A stretch of 64,000 bases of DNA from Verrucomicrobiota bacterium (GTDB lineage Bacteria > Verrucomicrobiota > Verrucomicrobiia > Limisphaerales > J093), in NCBI GenBank assembly GCA_029556615.1, contig JAKQDD010000210.1, positions 62,001 through 126,000 on the forward strand. Reading direction: 5' to 3'. Below are positions 9,671 to 19,821 of the stretch, in pieces (the first letter of the stretch is position 1; each line of letters starts with the position of its first letter). The translations under genes were made by a program, and so were the position numbers. The notes below the pieces were generated by a model. It searched no databases. It had not been told where the DNA came from and worked only from the letters and a program-made list of their open reading frames with translations.

Positions 9671-11245
9671 ATGCCGCAATCCGCACCCTCGAGTCACGGA
9701 TTCCAGGACCCCTTCCAGCAACCGCGAAAGCCGCTGTGGATGCCGCCGGAAATGCTCTCCGCGCCCCCGCTGCCCCGGCCGGCACAAGGCGCTGCCGTGG
9801 CGCGGCGCCACGCCATCCTGGTCAGTCCGTTCTATGCCAAGTCGCCCCACGGCAGTTTCGGGAAGCACGTCCTGGCGCCCACCCTGGCGCTGACCTCGAT
9901 CGCCGGCGCCACGCCCGGGGGATGGACGGTGCGGTATTGGGATGAGAACCTGCTGCAGGGACCGCCGCCCAGCCATCCCGTACCCGCCGTCGTCGGAATC
10001 ACGGTTCACCTGACTTTTGCACAACGCGCGTACGATCTTGCCGCGTGGTATCGCGCGATGGGCGCGAAGGTCATCCTCGGCGGGATGCATGTCCAGGCCT
10101 GTGCCGACGAGGCAGCGGCACACGCGGACGCCATCGCCATCGGCGACGGCGTGCCGCTGTGGCCGGTCATCCTGCGCGATGTCGAGATCGGCCGGCTCCG
10201 GCGCCGCTACGAGGCGGATTTCTCCCGGAGTTACGATCTCGATCCGTCACCGCGCCGCGAACTGCTCCCGCGGGCGAGCTATCTGACGACCACGAGCGTC
10301 AACGCCACCCGCGGTTGCCACAACCGCTGCGACTTCTGTTACCTCTCGACCGAAGGGTTGCACATGCCCCGCAGAACCCGCGATCCGGCGGACATCCGCC
10401 GGCAAATCGAGCGCGACGGACAGCCCTATGCCGTCTTCACGGACAACAACCTGGGTTCGGATCAGGATTACCTTCGCCGGCTTTGCCGGGAGTTGCGGCC
10501 GCTGAACCGCATTTGGAGCGCCGCGGTCACCCTCGAGGTGACCTCCGACCCGGGGCTGGTCCGCGAGATGGCCCTGGCCGGATGCACCGGCGTGTTTATC
10601 GGCTTCGAGACCCTTTCCAATGCGAACCTCGTCGCGGCCCGCAAGCGCAGCCCGAGCGCCGAAGACTATGGGCGGCGGGTGCAGGTGCTGCACGACCACG
10701 GCATACAGGTCAACGGCAGCTTCGTCTTCGGCTTTGACCACGATCATCGGGATGTCTTCGTTGAAACGGTCGATTGGATCGAAATGCAGCGCCTGGAATG
10801 CGCCACCTTCCACATCCTGACGCCCTACCCGGGCACGCCGTTGTTCCGGCAGCTCGAGTCGGAGGGCCGGCTGCTCCACCGCGACTGGGGCCGCTACGAC
10901 ACCGCGCACGTCGTGTTCCGGCCGAAGCACATGTCGCCCGAGGAGCTCGGTCTGGGCTACGACTGGGCGTACCGGCACTTGTTCTCTCACGCGTCCATCT
11001 GGCGCCGGCGACCCGACGGGCTGTCCGCGGCGCTGACCTATCTGGCCAGCGCCTGCCTCTATAAGCGGTCGAACCGTCTCTGGCGTTTTCTCATCAAGCA
11101 CCGGCTTGTGCATGCGGTCTGGCGTCCGCTGGTCGAGCTGACCCGTCTACGGCACGTTGCCTTTCGCGAACGACTCGCGCGCGAGGCGCATGCCCAATCC
11201 GCCCGAAGCGCCCCCTGTTCAACCCCGTTCCCTGCCAGCGTATGA
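9671..11245 (+). CDS. B12-binding-type radical SAM protein
   Basis: A 524-residue protein with a cobalamin-binding-like Rossmann region (about residues 75-170, including KVILGGMHVQACADEAAAHA) and a radical SAM domain whose cluster motif is C216-HNR-C220-DF-C223. Downstream it has typical Elp3/MiaB/NifB-type SAM features (GCTGVFIGFETLSNANL; GSFVFGFDHD; HILTPYPGTPLF). This architecture occurs in methylases and in unassigned enzymes acting on lipids, hopanoids, tetrapyrroles or natural products; the substrate cannot be assigned. The ATG has AGGAG 6 nt upstream. The stop overlaps the following membrane-protein gene (ATGA), so the two are probably translated together. Confidence 0.9.
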   Translation: MPQSAPSSHGFQDPFQQPRKPLWMPPEMLSAPPLPRPAQGAAVARRHAILVSPFYAKSPHGSFGKHVLAPTLALTSIAGATPGGWTVRYWDENLLQGPPPSHPVPAVVGITVHLTFAQRAYDLAAWYRAMGAKVILGGMHVQACADEAAAHADAIAIGDGVPLWPVILRDVEIGRLRRRYEADFSRSYDLDPSPRRELLPRASYLTTTSVNATRGCHNRCDFCYLSTEGLHMPRRTRDPADIRRQIERDGQPYAVFTDNNLGSDQDYLRRLCRELRPLNRIWSAAVTLEVTSDPGLVREMALAGCTGVFIGFETLSNANLVAARKRSPSAEDYGRRVQVLHDHGIQVNGSFVFGFDHDHRDVFVETVDWIEMQRLECATFHILTPYPGTPLFRQLESEGRLLHRDWGRYDTAHVVFRPKHMSPEELGLGYDWAYRHLFSHASIWRRRPDGLSAALTYLASACLYKRSNRLWRFLIKHRLVHAVWRPLVELTRLRHVAFRERLAREAHAQSARSAPCSTPFPASV

Positions 11246-12045
11246 CGGCTCCTGGAAACCCCGACGTGAGCAAAGCCAACCATCCGGGAGCAACACCCGC
11301 CTCCGACCCGGCGGGAGATCCCGAGGACCTCCGGAACCGCGCGACGTGGCTGGGTGTCGCCCTCTTTGCCACGGCCTTTGCGTGGGTCGAGGCCGCCATC
11401 GTGTTCTATCTTCGGACGATGGTGGACCGGCTCGAACCGTATCAGCCGAATCCGCTGCCGCTCCTCGACAGCCTCGAGTGGGTGGAAGTGGTTCGCGAAG
11501 CGGCCACGATGATCATGCTCGCCACGGTGGGATTCATCGCCGGGCGGGACCGCCTTTCGCGCCTGGGTTACGCACTGATCGCTTTCGGCGTCTGGGACAT
11601 CTTCTATTACGTCTTCCTGATTCCCATGACCGGCTGGCCGAATTCCCTGCTGGACTGGGACATTCTGTTCCTGATCCCGCTGCCGTGGTGGGGACCGGTC
11701 CTCGCGCCGATCCTGATCGCCTTGCTGATGATTGTCTGGGGAACGCTGGTCACCCAGGGGCCCCGCCTCCGCACCGCGGGCTTTGGCGGCGTCTGGGTCC
11801 TGGCCGCCACCGCACTGGGGATTCTGCTCGCGCTCTATGTGTTCATGGCAGACGCCCTTCGCACGGCCCCGCAAGGCGAGCAAGCCTTGCGCGCCATGCT
11901 CCCCGTCCATTTCCACTGGCCGTTGTTCATCGTGGCGCTCGCGTTGATGTCGGTTTCGGTGGCGAGATTGCTCTCGAGACTCCATAAGTCCACCCCGATG
12001 CCCGCCGACGCCACCTCCGGTCCACCCGCTTCCCCAGGAGGGTGA
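11242..12045 (+). CDS. Six-helix integral membrane protein of unknown function
   Basis: A 267-residue protein with a polar, flexible N-terminus (about 30 residues), then six predicted transmembrane helices and a short Ser/Pro-rich tail. Notable segments are ATWLGVALFATAFAWVEAAI, a helix containing WDIFYYVFLIPMTGWP, and PLPWWGPVLAPILIALLMIV, which has conserved-looking aromatic and proline residues. No family was recognised. It overlaps the radical SAM gene by 4 nt, so a joint function is likely, for example in a membrane-lipid or cofactor pathway, but this is inference from context only. Confidence 0.75.
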   Translation: MTAPGNPDVSKANHPGATPASDPAGDPEDLRNRATWLGVALFATAFAWVEAAIVFYLRTMVDRLEPYQPNPLPLLDSLEWVEVVREAATMIMLATVGFIAGRDRLSRLGYALIAFGVWDIFYYVFLIPMTGWPNSLLDWDILFLIPLPWWGPVLAPILIALLMIVWGTLVTQGPRLRTAGFGGVWVLAATALGILLALYVFMADALRTAPQGEQALRAMLPVHFHWPLFIVALALMSVSVARLLSRLHKSTPMPADATSGPPASPGG

Positions 12046-12179
12046 CCGGCCGAGCGGGAGGGCGGGTCGAGAGGCGACGGCCAGTCTGTCCCTCCGGAGC
12101 AACGCTCGATCCGGAGGGTCGTCGGCGTCGAACAGGGCCTGGAGAGCGCGTCGCTCCCCAGGCGTGGTCGAGGGTGGCG

Positions 12180-14732
12180 TCAGGGGGCTACGCGCAAGCG
12201 GAAGAACTTCGCCGGCTCGGGACCGAAGGGCAGGCTTGTGGAAAGGACGCCGCCGGTGCCGGGGAACGGGAGACCTTCGTCCTGCCAGGCCGCAGCGGGA
12301 AGCACTGGGGAAGACTGCAACTGATAACTCGCCCCAGTCCCCGTGCGCCAGGACAAGCGCAGCTCGGAGCCGGACCTTGCGCAGTCCAGCCGCGGCGGCG
12401 GCACGCTGAAGAAGAGGGTTCCCGCTTGGCCGGAGAGCAGGCCGCCGGTCACCGTGATGCGATCGAGGTCGAAACCGGAAGCATCGATCGAGTAGAGCGC
12501 GACGCGGCCGCCGCCGCCGCCGCCGCCGCCGGCAGTCGGCGAGGCGCCATTGGCTGAGATCCGGCCGCTGCCGGCGAGGAGTTCGGTCAAGATCCACACG
12601 CTGCCGCCCGCCCCGCCTCCATCGTCGCCGCCGCCGCAAGGCGGGTTGCCATCGGCCGAAATCACGCCGTCCAAGTGCAGCGTTCCATGCACTGTCAACC
12701 GGATGGCCCCACCGCCCGCCCCACCGCAACCATCCCCACCGCCGCTGCCGAGGGTGACGGGCTCGGTCATGGAGCCGTAAGCGCCACCGCCTGCACGCCC
12801 GCAGCTGGAAGTACCGCCATGTCCGCCGTGCCCGGCGCCACTGCCAAAGCCGCAGGCATCGCGCCCTCCCGGGGCCACCCCCTCCATGGCGGAATAGCCC
12901 AGACCGTCCGCACAGATTGCGCTGTCGGCGGCGATCGAGGCGTCGCCGTTCATCGTGAGGTGGAAGCCCGTCAGAGCCGCGTCGTGGCTGATCAGCGCAT
13001 TATGGGCCAGCACCAGGTTGTGGAACATGAGCGGTTCGGCCGGACGCAGGTGCGCGCTGCCGGTCACGGTCAGGTCAAAGACTCCACCAGCGGGCCAGAG
13101 GCCTTGGTTCAGCCGGGTGAGGCCCCGGTGACCCCGGTTGTCCAGCAGCAGGTGTCCGTAGGCCGCGGTCGCAAGCTTGGTGAAGACGGTGCCTGCACCG
13201 CCATACTCCGTGCCGCCGCCCCCGGCGGCGGTCAGGTCGCCGGTAAACTCGTTCAACCCGCAGTAGAGGGCGATGCGTCCGCCACCGCCGCCGCCGCCCA
13301 TGACGGAACTGCCGCCGGCGGCCGTGATGGTGCCCGTGCCGGAGAGCGTGCCGGCCTCGACCCAGAGACTACCCCCCGAAGCTCCGCCATCATCCTCGTT
13401 CGGATCTGTGCCGTTCACCGACACCAGACCGTCCACGCGCAGAAGGCCGCCAACCACGAGGTGCAGCGCGCCGCCGCCGCTGCCGCCGTAACCGTCGCCG
13501 CCGCCGCTGCCGAGGGTGGTGGGCGTGAAGACGGAGCCATACACACCGCCGACCGTCCCGCCGCAGATGGCCCCGCCTCCAGCGCCGCCGTGGCCGGCGC
13601 CGGTGCCATTGCCGCAGGAGTTGCGGACCCCTGCGCCGGGCCCGGTCATAGGGGTGAAACCGCGTCCGCTCAGGTCGATCTTGCCGCCGGCTTCCACCGT
13701 GGCGTTGCCGAGCACCGTGAGCGAGACGCCGGTCTGGAGGTTGGTGCAGGAGATGACACCGTTTGTCTTGACCGTGAGGACAACGTTAGTGAACGGCACC
13801 GGCGCATAGACCCGCCCGTGATGACCGACGGTCAGCTTGAACAGGACCGGCGTGCTCAAGGGCGTCCACTGGCCGGCGTGGTCGTCGTTGCTCACGATGA
13901 CTTCACCGAACGATTCCGAGCCGGGTTTGACATAGACGGTTCCAGCACCGCCGTATTCGTTGCCCCCCCCGCCGGCGGCACTGAAGCCGGCTGAGGCGTT
14001 GGCCCCCAGTCCATAAGAGAACGCAATCCGCCCCCCGCCGCCACCGCCACCGCTCACGGCGGCGCCCCCGCGCGCATAAGCGCCCCCCTGACCCTCCCAG
14101 GTACCCGCGGTAATCCAGATGCTCCCCCCCGATCCACCGCCATTGTCGCCGGCAGCGGGCGGAGCGCCATCCGCCAGCACCGCCCCGTTCAATCGCAGCG
14201 TGCCGCCAACCACCAACCGCACGGCGCCACCGCCCGCTCCACCGCCGGCACCGCCTCCGCTGCCGAGGGCGGCAGGCTCCAGGAGATCACCATAAACCCC
14301 GCCGCTTCCTCCCCCGCCCATGGGAGTACCGCCGATACCGCCATGACCGGCGCCGGAACCACTTTGAATGCTATTCATGATGCCGGCGCCGGGGCCTTCC
14401 ATCTGGGTGTATCCGCAACCGGTGACGTCGATCCGGCATCCCTCTTCAATCACACAATCGCCCGAGACGGTGAGTTGCATCCTGAAGTCATTCGTCCCGT
14501 AGGGGTCAGGAGTGTGGGTGAGAACCGCATCGCTCGTTAGCCACAGCGACTCAAACGTGTGCGGCCCATCGACGGTCAGCACGCACCCGCTGACGATGAT
14601 GGCCTGGCCATCGTAAGAGCTGTCGCTTGGGCTGATGGTGGTATGGGTTGTGAAGACCATGGGCTCGGCCGCCGCCAGCTGCAGCGCGGCCGCGAAGGCC
14701 GCCGCGAGGCCGAGCACTCTCAAGCTGTCCAT
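12180..14732 (-). CDS. Large glycine-rich secreted protein with three repeat modules
   Basis: An 850-residue exported protein from the chosen ATG at 14732, which gives a clean signal peptide (MDSLRVLGLAAAFAAALQLAAA). An alternative ATG at 14801 adds 23 residues. The body has three modules of about 220 residues. Each contains PGAG..NS..GSGAGHGG.GG, a GGVYG/GGAYGS segment, LGSGGG.G.GGAGGGA.RL.V.GTL.L.G, GGASGGS.W and a glycine run followed by GRIALY. This pattern suits a parallel beta-helix or glycine-rich surface protein. The end (ASYQLQSS...FFRLRVAP) resembles the C-terminal domain of the secreted delta-60 protein at 32.8 kb. A (GGC)n tract encoding polyglycine lies near 12505-12535. The adjacent gene to the left is convergent. 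Confidence 0.75.
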   Translation of the reverse strand: MDSLRVLGLAAAFAAALQLAAAEPMVFTTHTTISPSDSSYDGQAIIVSGCVLTVDGPHTFESLWLTSDAVLTHTPDPYGTNDFRMQLTVSGDCVIEEGCRIDVTGCGYTQMEGPGAGIMNSIQSGSGAGHGGIGGTPMGGGGSGGVYGDLLEPAALGSGGGAGGGAGGGAVRLVVGGTLRLNGAVLADGAPPAAGDNGGGSGGSIWITAGTWEGQGGAYARGGAAVSGGGGGGGRIAFSYGLGANASAGFSAAGGGGNEYGGAGTVYVKPGSESFGEVIVSNDDHAGQWTPLSTPVLFKLTVGHHGRVYAPVPFTNVVLTVKTNGVISCTNLQTGVSLTVLGNATVEAGGKIDLSGRGFTPMTGPGAGVRNSCGNGTGAGHGGAGGGAICGGTVGGVYGSVFTPTTLGSGGGDGYGGSGGGALHLVVGGLLRVDGLVSVNGTDPNEDDGGASGGSLWVEAGTLSGTGTITAAGGSSVMGGGGGGGRIALYCGLNEFTGDLTAAGGGGTEYGGAGTVFTKLATAAYGHLLLDNRGHRGLTRLNQGLWPAGGVFDLTVTGSAHLRPAEPLMFHNLVLAHNALISHDAALTGFHLTMNGDASIAADSAICADGLGYSAMEGVAPGGRDACGFGSGAGHGGHGGTSSCGRAGGGAYGSMTEPVTLGSGGGDGCGGAGGGAIRLTVHGTLHLDGVISADGNPPCGGGDDGGGAGGSVWILTELLAGSGRISANGASPTAGGGGGGGGRVALYSIDASGFDLDRITVTGGLLSGQAGTLFFSVPPPRLDCARSGSELRLSWRTGTGASYQLQSSPVLPAAAWQDEGLPFPGTGGVLSTSLPFGPEPAKFFRLRVAP

Positions 14733-15134
14733 CGAACCGCGTGGCTGCCCGAGGGTCCGCGGTCCGCGTGGGCACGCGGCATTCCGTTGTTTTGTCCTCA
14801 TAGGGTGCAGGGTGATTGGGATTGCTGAGGTTCGGAACGAAGAACACCTGGGCAGCAAAACGCTGCGGCCGGCGACCGACGAGAGTACGCTTTCTTGACT
14901 TGTTCCCAGTCTGCACACTCGGGAGGGGCTATTCAAGGAGAAACGGCGGCAGCGGGCCTGCAATCCACAATGACTGTAAGGTCGTGAACCGCCGGTCCCA
15001 CTTCCAGACGCTCTCGACGGGCTGGCCGGCGAAGACCTGGCCGCACGCTGCCGGTTCGGACTGGACATCGAGGTGCACGGCATTCCACCCGGGCTGCATG
15101 CGCCCGGCAGGAAAGGGTCGTCAGGCGGCGGGGG
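14733..15134. other. Intergenic region between glycine-rich protein gene and dnaA
   Basis: About 400 nt upstream of the glycine-rich protein gene and downstream of dnaA, both on the minus strand. It presumably carries the promoter of the former. I see no convincing promoter hexamers, terminator or RNA gene. The open frame from 15083 is an N-terminal extension without coding character. Confidence 0.4.
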
Positions 15135-16490
15135 TCAACGCTGGAGCTGCTTCTCGAGATAGCTCACCACCTGACGCACGTTCGGGTCGACTTCCATCCG
15201 ATCCCGAACCAGGCGGCAGGCGTGCAGGACGGTGCCATGGTCGCGGCCGCCGAAGGCCTCGCCGATGGTGTTCAGGGAGCTTTCCGTCAGCTTGCGGGCC
15301 AGGTACATGGCGATCTGGCGCGGGAACGCAATGTTCTCCGGCCGCCGGCGGCTGGTCATGTCCGCCAGCCGGATGTCGAAATGCTCGGCCACGCGCTTCT
15401 GAATGACCTCGATGGTGATCGTTTGCCGCCCCTCCTCGTGGAGAAGCTCCCGCAGTTGCTGTTCCACCACCTCGATCGTCACCGGACGGCCGGTGAGCGT
15501 GGCGAAGGTGGCCACGCGAATCAGGGCTCCTTCGAGCCGGCGGACATTGGACCGGATCCGGTGCGCGAGAAAATCGACGACCTCCTCGGCCAGACTCACG
15601 CCAAGGCTCTCCTCCTTCCTCCGCAGGATGGCCACGCGCGTCTCGACGTCCGGCGGCTGCAAATCGGTCACCAAACCCCACTCGAACCGCGACACCAGCC
15701 GGTGCTCGAGGTTCTGAATCTCGCCCGCCGGGCGATCGCAGGTCAGGACAATCTGGCGATGCGCATCGTGCAACGCATTGAAGGTGTGGAAAAACTCCTC
15801 CTGGATGCGCTCCTTGTTGGCGAGAAACTGAACGTCGTCGATCAGCAGCACGTCGGTCTGCCGGTACTTGCGGCGGAAGCGGACCAGGGTGTTGGTCTGG
15901 ATCGCGTCGATGTACTCGTTCGTGAATTTCTCGGAGGAAAGATAAGCCACCCGCGCCCCTTTCTTGTGGGAGGCCACGTACTGGCCGATGGCATGAAGCA
16001 GGTGCGTCTTCCCCAAGCCGGTCCCTCCGTACACGAACAGCGGATTGTAGGACTTGCCGGGAGCCTGGGCCACCGCGAGCGCGGCGCCATGAGCGAAACG
16101 GTTGTTGTCCCCCACCACGAAGGTCTCGAACGTGTTGTTGGGATTGAACTGCAGATCCCGGCCCGTGGGACCCGCCGGCTCCGGCTCGGGAATCTCAGTC
16201 CTCGGCGGAGGCGCGTCCGCCGCCGCCGGCGCGCTGCCACCGGCGACCACGGCGAAATTGACTCGCAAGGGGCGTCCGGCGACGTGCGTCGCCACCTCCT
16301 GAAGCAGGCCCAAATAGTTGTTCCTCAGCCAGAGCTCGCAGAAATCATTGGGCACTTCGAGCACGACCTCCCCATCGTCCAGCGATTTGGGACGCAGGTT
16401 GGCGAACCACAAATTGAAGATGTCGGCGTTCAGCATGCCCCGCAGAATGGCCTGCGCCGAAGCCCACAAACTGTCCACCGCGTTCTGCAT
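15135..16490 (-). CDS. dnaA: Chromosomal replication initiator protein DnaA
   Basis: A 451-residue DnaA that opens oriC by ATP-dependent assembly. Domain I is at the N-terminus (LWFANLRPKSL). A linker rich in Ala/Pro follows (about residues 100-125). Domain III contains Walker A GGTGLGKTHLL and Walker B LLIDDVQFL with the RIQEEFFHTFNAL segment. Domain IV ends with the DnaA signature GGRDHGTVLHACRLV, which contacts DnaA boxes. The ATG at 16490 has GAGG 8 nt upstream; a GTG at 16532 would add 14 residues. The region upstream contains DnaA-box-like sites, and glnB and mnmG follow, an oriC-type arrangement. Confidence 0.97.
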   Translation of the reverse strand: MQNAVDSLWASAQAILRGMLNADIFNLWFANLRPKSLDDGEVVLEVPNDFCELWLRNNYLGLLQEVATHVAGRPLRVNFAVVAGGSAPAAADAPPPRTEIPEPEPAGPTGRDLQFNPNNTFETFVVGDNNRFAHGAALAVAQAPGKSYNPLFVYGGTGLGKTHLLHAIGQYVASHKKGARVAYLSSEKFTNEYIDAIQTNTLVRFRRKYRQTDVLLIDDVQFLANKERIQEEFFHTFNALHDAHRQIVLTCDRPAGEIQNLEHRLVSRFEWGLVTDLQPPDVETRVAILRRKEESLGVSLAEEVVDFLAHRIRSNVRRLEGALIRVATFATLTGRPVTIEVVEQQLRELLHEEGRQTITIEVIQKRVAEHFDIRLADMTSRRRPENIAFPRQIAMYLARKLTESSLNTIGEAFGGRDHGTVLHACRLVRDRMEVDPNVRQVVSYLEKQLQR

Positions 16491-17042
16491 AGGCACCCTC
16501 GATCCACCCCGCAACGACGTGAAATTATTCACCAGCCGCCGTCACCGCCATGTAACCTGCGCACGCTGAATTGCTTACGGACAGCGTATAGCAGGATCCC
16601 AAGTCGCTTTCAAGAAGTCTTTGAAGAGTCCTCGATGGACCCGATCCATCAGCAACATAACCAATTGACCCAAAACAACTTGCATCCCTCGTTGACAACC
16701 CGCGACTTGGCCGGCCCGGACAGCAGTTCTCCATCCCCGAGGATGGCAACTGATGCGGGGCCCTTCTACGGCAGGCCGGGGCCGAGGAAAAGCAGAATAT
16801 ATTAACTCTTGTCCGCAGCTTATTCACAGCGTCCTGAGGCCGGAAAAACGGGCAGTTCACGGGCATTCCATCAGGGAAAAGGCCATTTGCAAGCCGTGCG
16901 ACGCCTGTGAAGAACCCGGGCCGCATGGTTCACGCGTCGGGCATCGGTCTTCTTGACGCGTTCCGTCACGTCATGGGGCGTCCTCACAGGCGGGAAGCGA
17001 CAGTCGCTCTTCACGGTGAGAAACCGTCGGTCAGGAAGGCCC
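16491..17042. other. dnaA-glnB intergenic region with DnaA-box-like sites (possible oriC part 1)
   Basis: This 552-nt gap has no convincing gene. It contains one good DnaA box, TTATTCACA at 16820-16828, immediately after an AT-rich stretch (GAATATATTAACTC, 16795-16808). It also has two one-mismatch boxes, TTATTCACC at 16525-16533 and TGTGAAGAA (reverse orientation) at 16906-16914. The position next to dnaA and close to mnmG matches many bacterial origins. The dnaA promoter must also lie here. Whether the origin is here or in the glnB-mnmG gap cannot be decided by eye. Confidence 0.5.
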
Positions 17043-17801
<759 letters not shown>

Positions 17802-19769
17802 ATGTGTCCCGAGTCCATAATCTACGATGTGGTTGTGATAGGAGGCGGCCATGCCGGGATCGAAGCCGCCCTGGCGGTTGCACGGCTTGGCGGCAAGACC
17901 TTGCTGATAACGATAAACCTCGACACAATAGGCCAGATGTCCTGCAATCCCGCCATCGGCGGATTAGCCAAGGGGCACATCACCCGGGAAATCGATGCCT
18001 TGGGTGGCGAGATGGCTCTCAACACCGACCTCACGGGTATTCAATTCCGGATGCTGAACAGGCGTAAGGGACCGGCCGTTTGGGCACCTCGAGCGCAGTG
18101 CGATAAGAAGGCATACCAATACCGACTCAAGTGGGTGTGTGAACGGCAAGTGGGACTGGACTGCGTCCAAGGCCAAGTCGCCGAATTGCTCGCCAAGGAC
18201 GGCCGGATCAGCGGCGTCCGAACCACTTTGGGTGTGACTTATGAAGCCCATGCAGTCGTTCTAACCGCGGGCACTTTCCTGCGCGCCCTGATGCACATCG
18301 GACTGCAGCAGTTCCCGGGTGGACGCGCCGGCGAGCCGGCAGCGAATGAGCTCTCCGAATCATTGCGTCGTCTCGGTTTCGAGTTGGGCCGACTCAAGAC
18401 CGGCACCCCGCCGAGAATCTCATCGCGGGGGCTCGACTTCAGCCGAATGGAATGCCAGCCAGGCGAGGAACCGGTGCCGTATTTCAGTCATTGGCACGAG
18501 AGCATGTTCCACGTGGAACAATCTGACATCAAGAACGCAGAGAGCAGATCCTCCGCTTATCCCAGAGGATCTTTGCTCGAGCGGATCGGGCGCCAGCTCG
18601 ATTGTCACGTCACGTACACCACACCCCACACGGCAGAGGTCATCAGGGCGAGCTTGTCGGAATCACCGCTATACTCCGGGGTCATCGAAGGGATTGGACC
18701 CAGATACTGTCCTTCGATCGAGGACAAGGTTGTGAGATTTCCGGAGAAGGAGCGACAGCAACTCTTCCTGGAGCCTGAGGGTTTTGCTACCGAGGAGTAC
18801 TACTTGAACGGTTTCTCGACCAGCCTGCCGTACCCTGTGCAGGTCGAGATGGTGCGGACAATTGTCGGCTGCGAGAAGGCGAAGATCATGCGTCCTGCAT
18901 ACGCTGTCGAATACGACTTCGTACCCCCGACGCAGCTCCAGGCATCGCTCGAGTCGAAGATCTGTCGCGGTTTGTTCCTGGCGGGGCAAGTCAACGGGAC
19001 CTCCGGCTACGAAGAAGCGGCAGGACAAGGACTCATCGCCGGGATCAACGCGGTGCGATATGTCCGCGGAGAGACACCCATCATTCTCCGGCGCGATCAG
19101 GCGTATATCGGGGTCCTGATCGACGATCTGGTGACCAAGGGTACCCAGGAGCCGTATCGGATGTTCACCTCGAGGGCGGAGTACCGACTTCTGCTGCGTC
19201 AGGACAATGCGGATCTTCGACTGTGTGACATCGGCCACCAGGTTGGACTCTTGCCTCGACATTCCTACGATCGCTTCAAGACCAAGCGTGAGATCCTTCA
19301 AAGAGAGCTGCAACGATTGGCGACCCAGCGTCACGGTTCCGAAACCTTGGAGCAGATGCTCCGTCGGCCGGAGGTAGCTTACAGAGATCTGGACGGTTCT
19401 GATCGCAGTCTCCCGGAGGCCATCGCCACGGAGATCGAGGTGATTGTCAAGTATGCGGGCTACATCCAGCGACAAGAGATGGAAGTTGCCAGAATCTCGC
19501 AACTTGAGGAGATCATGATTCCAGATTGGTTGGACTACGAGGACTTAAGAGGTTTGAAGACCGAGACACGACTGAAGCTGAACCGCGTGCGTCCGAGGAC
19601 AGTCGGTCAGGCTGGGAGGATCTCCGGAGTGACACCGGCCGACATCAGTCTGATCCTGGTCTGGATCAGGCGTGGCCCACCAGCGAGGCGCGAAAGGGAG
19701 GGTGGGCAGGCACAGCAGGGTCTTCATGAACCTGAGGACCCGACTGGGTCTGAGGCGGCGCCTCGCTAG
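17802..19769 (+). CDS. mnmG: tRNA uridine-5-carboxymethylaminomethyl modification enzyme MnmG
   Basis: The 655-residue FAD-binding subunit that, with MnmE, modifies the wobble uridine of tRNAs. Diagnostic features are VVVIGGGHAGIEAALAVAR (FAD dinucleotide fold), CNPAIGGLAKGHITREIDAL, FRMLNRRKGPAVWAPRAQ.DK, LKTGTPPRI, and the C-terminal TSRAEYRLLLRQDNADLRL plus GVTPADISLILVW. The last 30 or so residues, after about VWIRR, are not MnmG sequence. They are translated from a copy of the dispersed leader module (19681-19768), which also supplies the TAG stop. The native terminus normally ends only a few residues past this point, so function is probably retained. The start was chosen to place the FAD motif at residue 7. 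Confidence 0.96.
   Translation: MCPESIIYDVVVIGGGHAGIEAALAVARLGGKTLLITINLDTIGQMSCNPAIGGLAKGHITREIDALGGEMALNTDLTGIQFRMLNRRKGPAVWAPRAQCDKKAYQYRLKWVCERQVGLDCVQGQVAELLAKDGRISGVRTTLGVTYEAHAVVLTAGTFLRALMHIGLQQFPGGRAGEPAANELSESLRRLGFELGRLKTGTPPRISSRGLDFSRMECQPGEEPVPYFSHWHESMFHVEQSDIKNAESRSSAYPRGSLLERIGRQLDCHVTYTTPHTAEVIRASLSESPLYSGVIEGIGPRYCPSIEDKVVRFPEKERQQLFLEPEGFATEEYYLNGFSTSLPYPVQVEMVRTIVGCEKAKIMRPAYAVEYDFVPPTQLQASLESKICRGLFLAGQVNGTSGYEEAAGQGLIAGINAVRYVRGETPIILRRDQAYIGVLIDDLVTKGTQEPYRMFTSRAEYRLLLRQDNADLRLCDIGHQVGLLPRHSYDRFKTKREILQRELQRLATQRHGSETLEQMLRRPEVAYRDLDGSDRSLPEAIATEIEVIVKYAGYIQRQEMEVARISQLEEIMIPDWLDYEDLRGLKTETRLKLNRVRPRTVGQAGRISGVTPADISLILVWIRRGPPARREREGGQAQQGLHEPEDPTGSEAAPR
19681..19768 (+). 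repeat. Dispersed leader module, part 2 only (copy 1)
   Basis: An 88-bp copy with terminal inverted repeats AGCGAGGCGC / GCGCCTCGCT. It lies across the 3' end of mnmG in another frame. Read on its own it has GCAGGG before an ATG (19728) followed by codons for [14 protein letters not shown] and TAG, matching the prepilin leader encoded at 46846-46887. No part 1 precedes it. Confidence 0.8.
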
Positions 19770-19807
19770 GTGCAACCACGCCAATGAAAACGCGCATAAT
19801 AATATAC

Positions 19808-19821
19808 ATATACGCGTATAT
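19808..19821. promoter_or_regulatory. AT-rich 14-bp palindrome upstream of hisF
   Basis: ATATACGCGTATAT is a perfect palindrome inside a conspicuously AT-rich stretch (about 19793-19840, including CATAATAATATACAT) in the 151-nt mnmG-hisF gap. It probably marks the promoter or operator of the hisF-hisI-trpE group. No regulator can be named. Confidence 0.35.

Noticed and set aside
12675-13994. 439-residue plus-strand frame opposite the glycine-rich protein
   Set aside because: Ala/Val-rich shadow of glycine repeats; no start context and no motif.
16622-16640. GAGTCCTCGATGG near dnaA resembling the left end of module part 1
   Set aside because: Only a 10-nt match with no paired inverted arm or part 2 nearby; likely chance.
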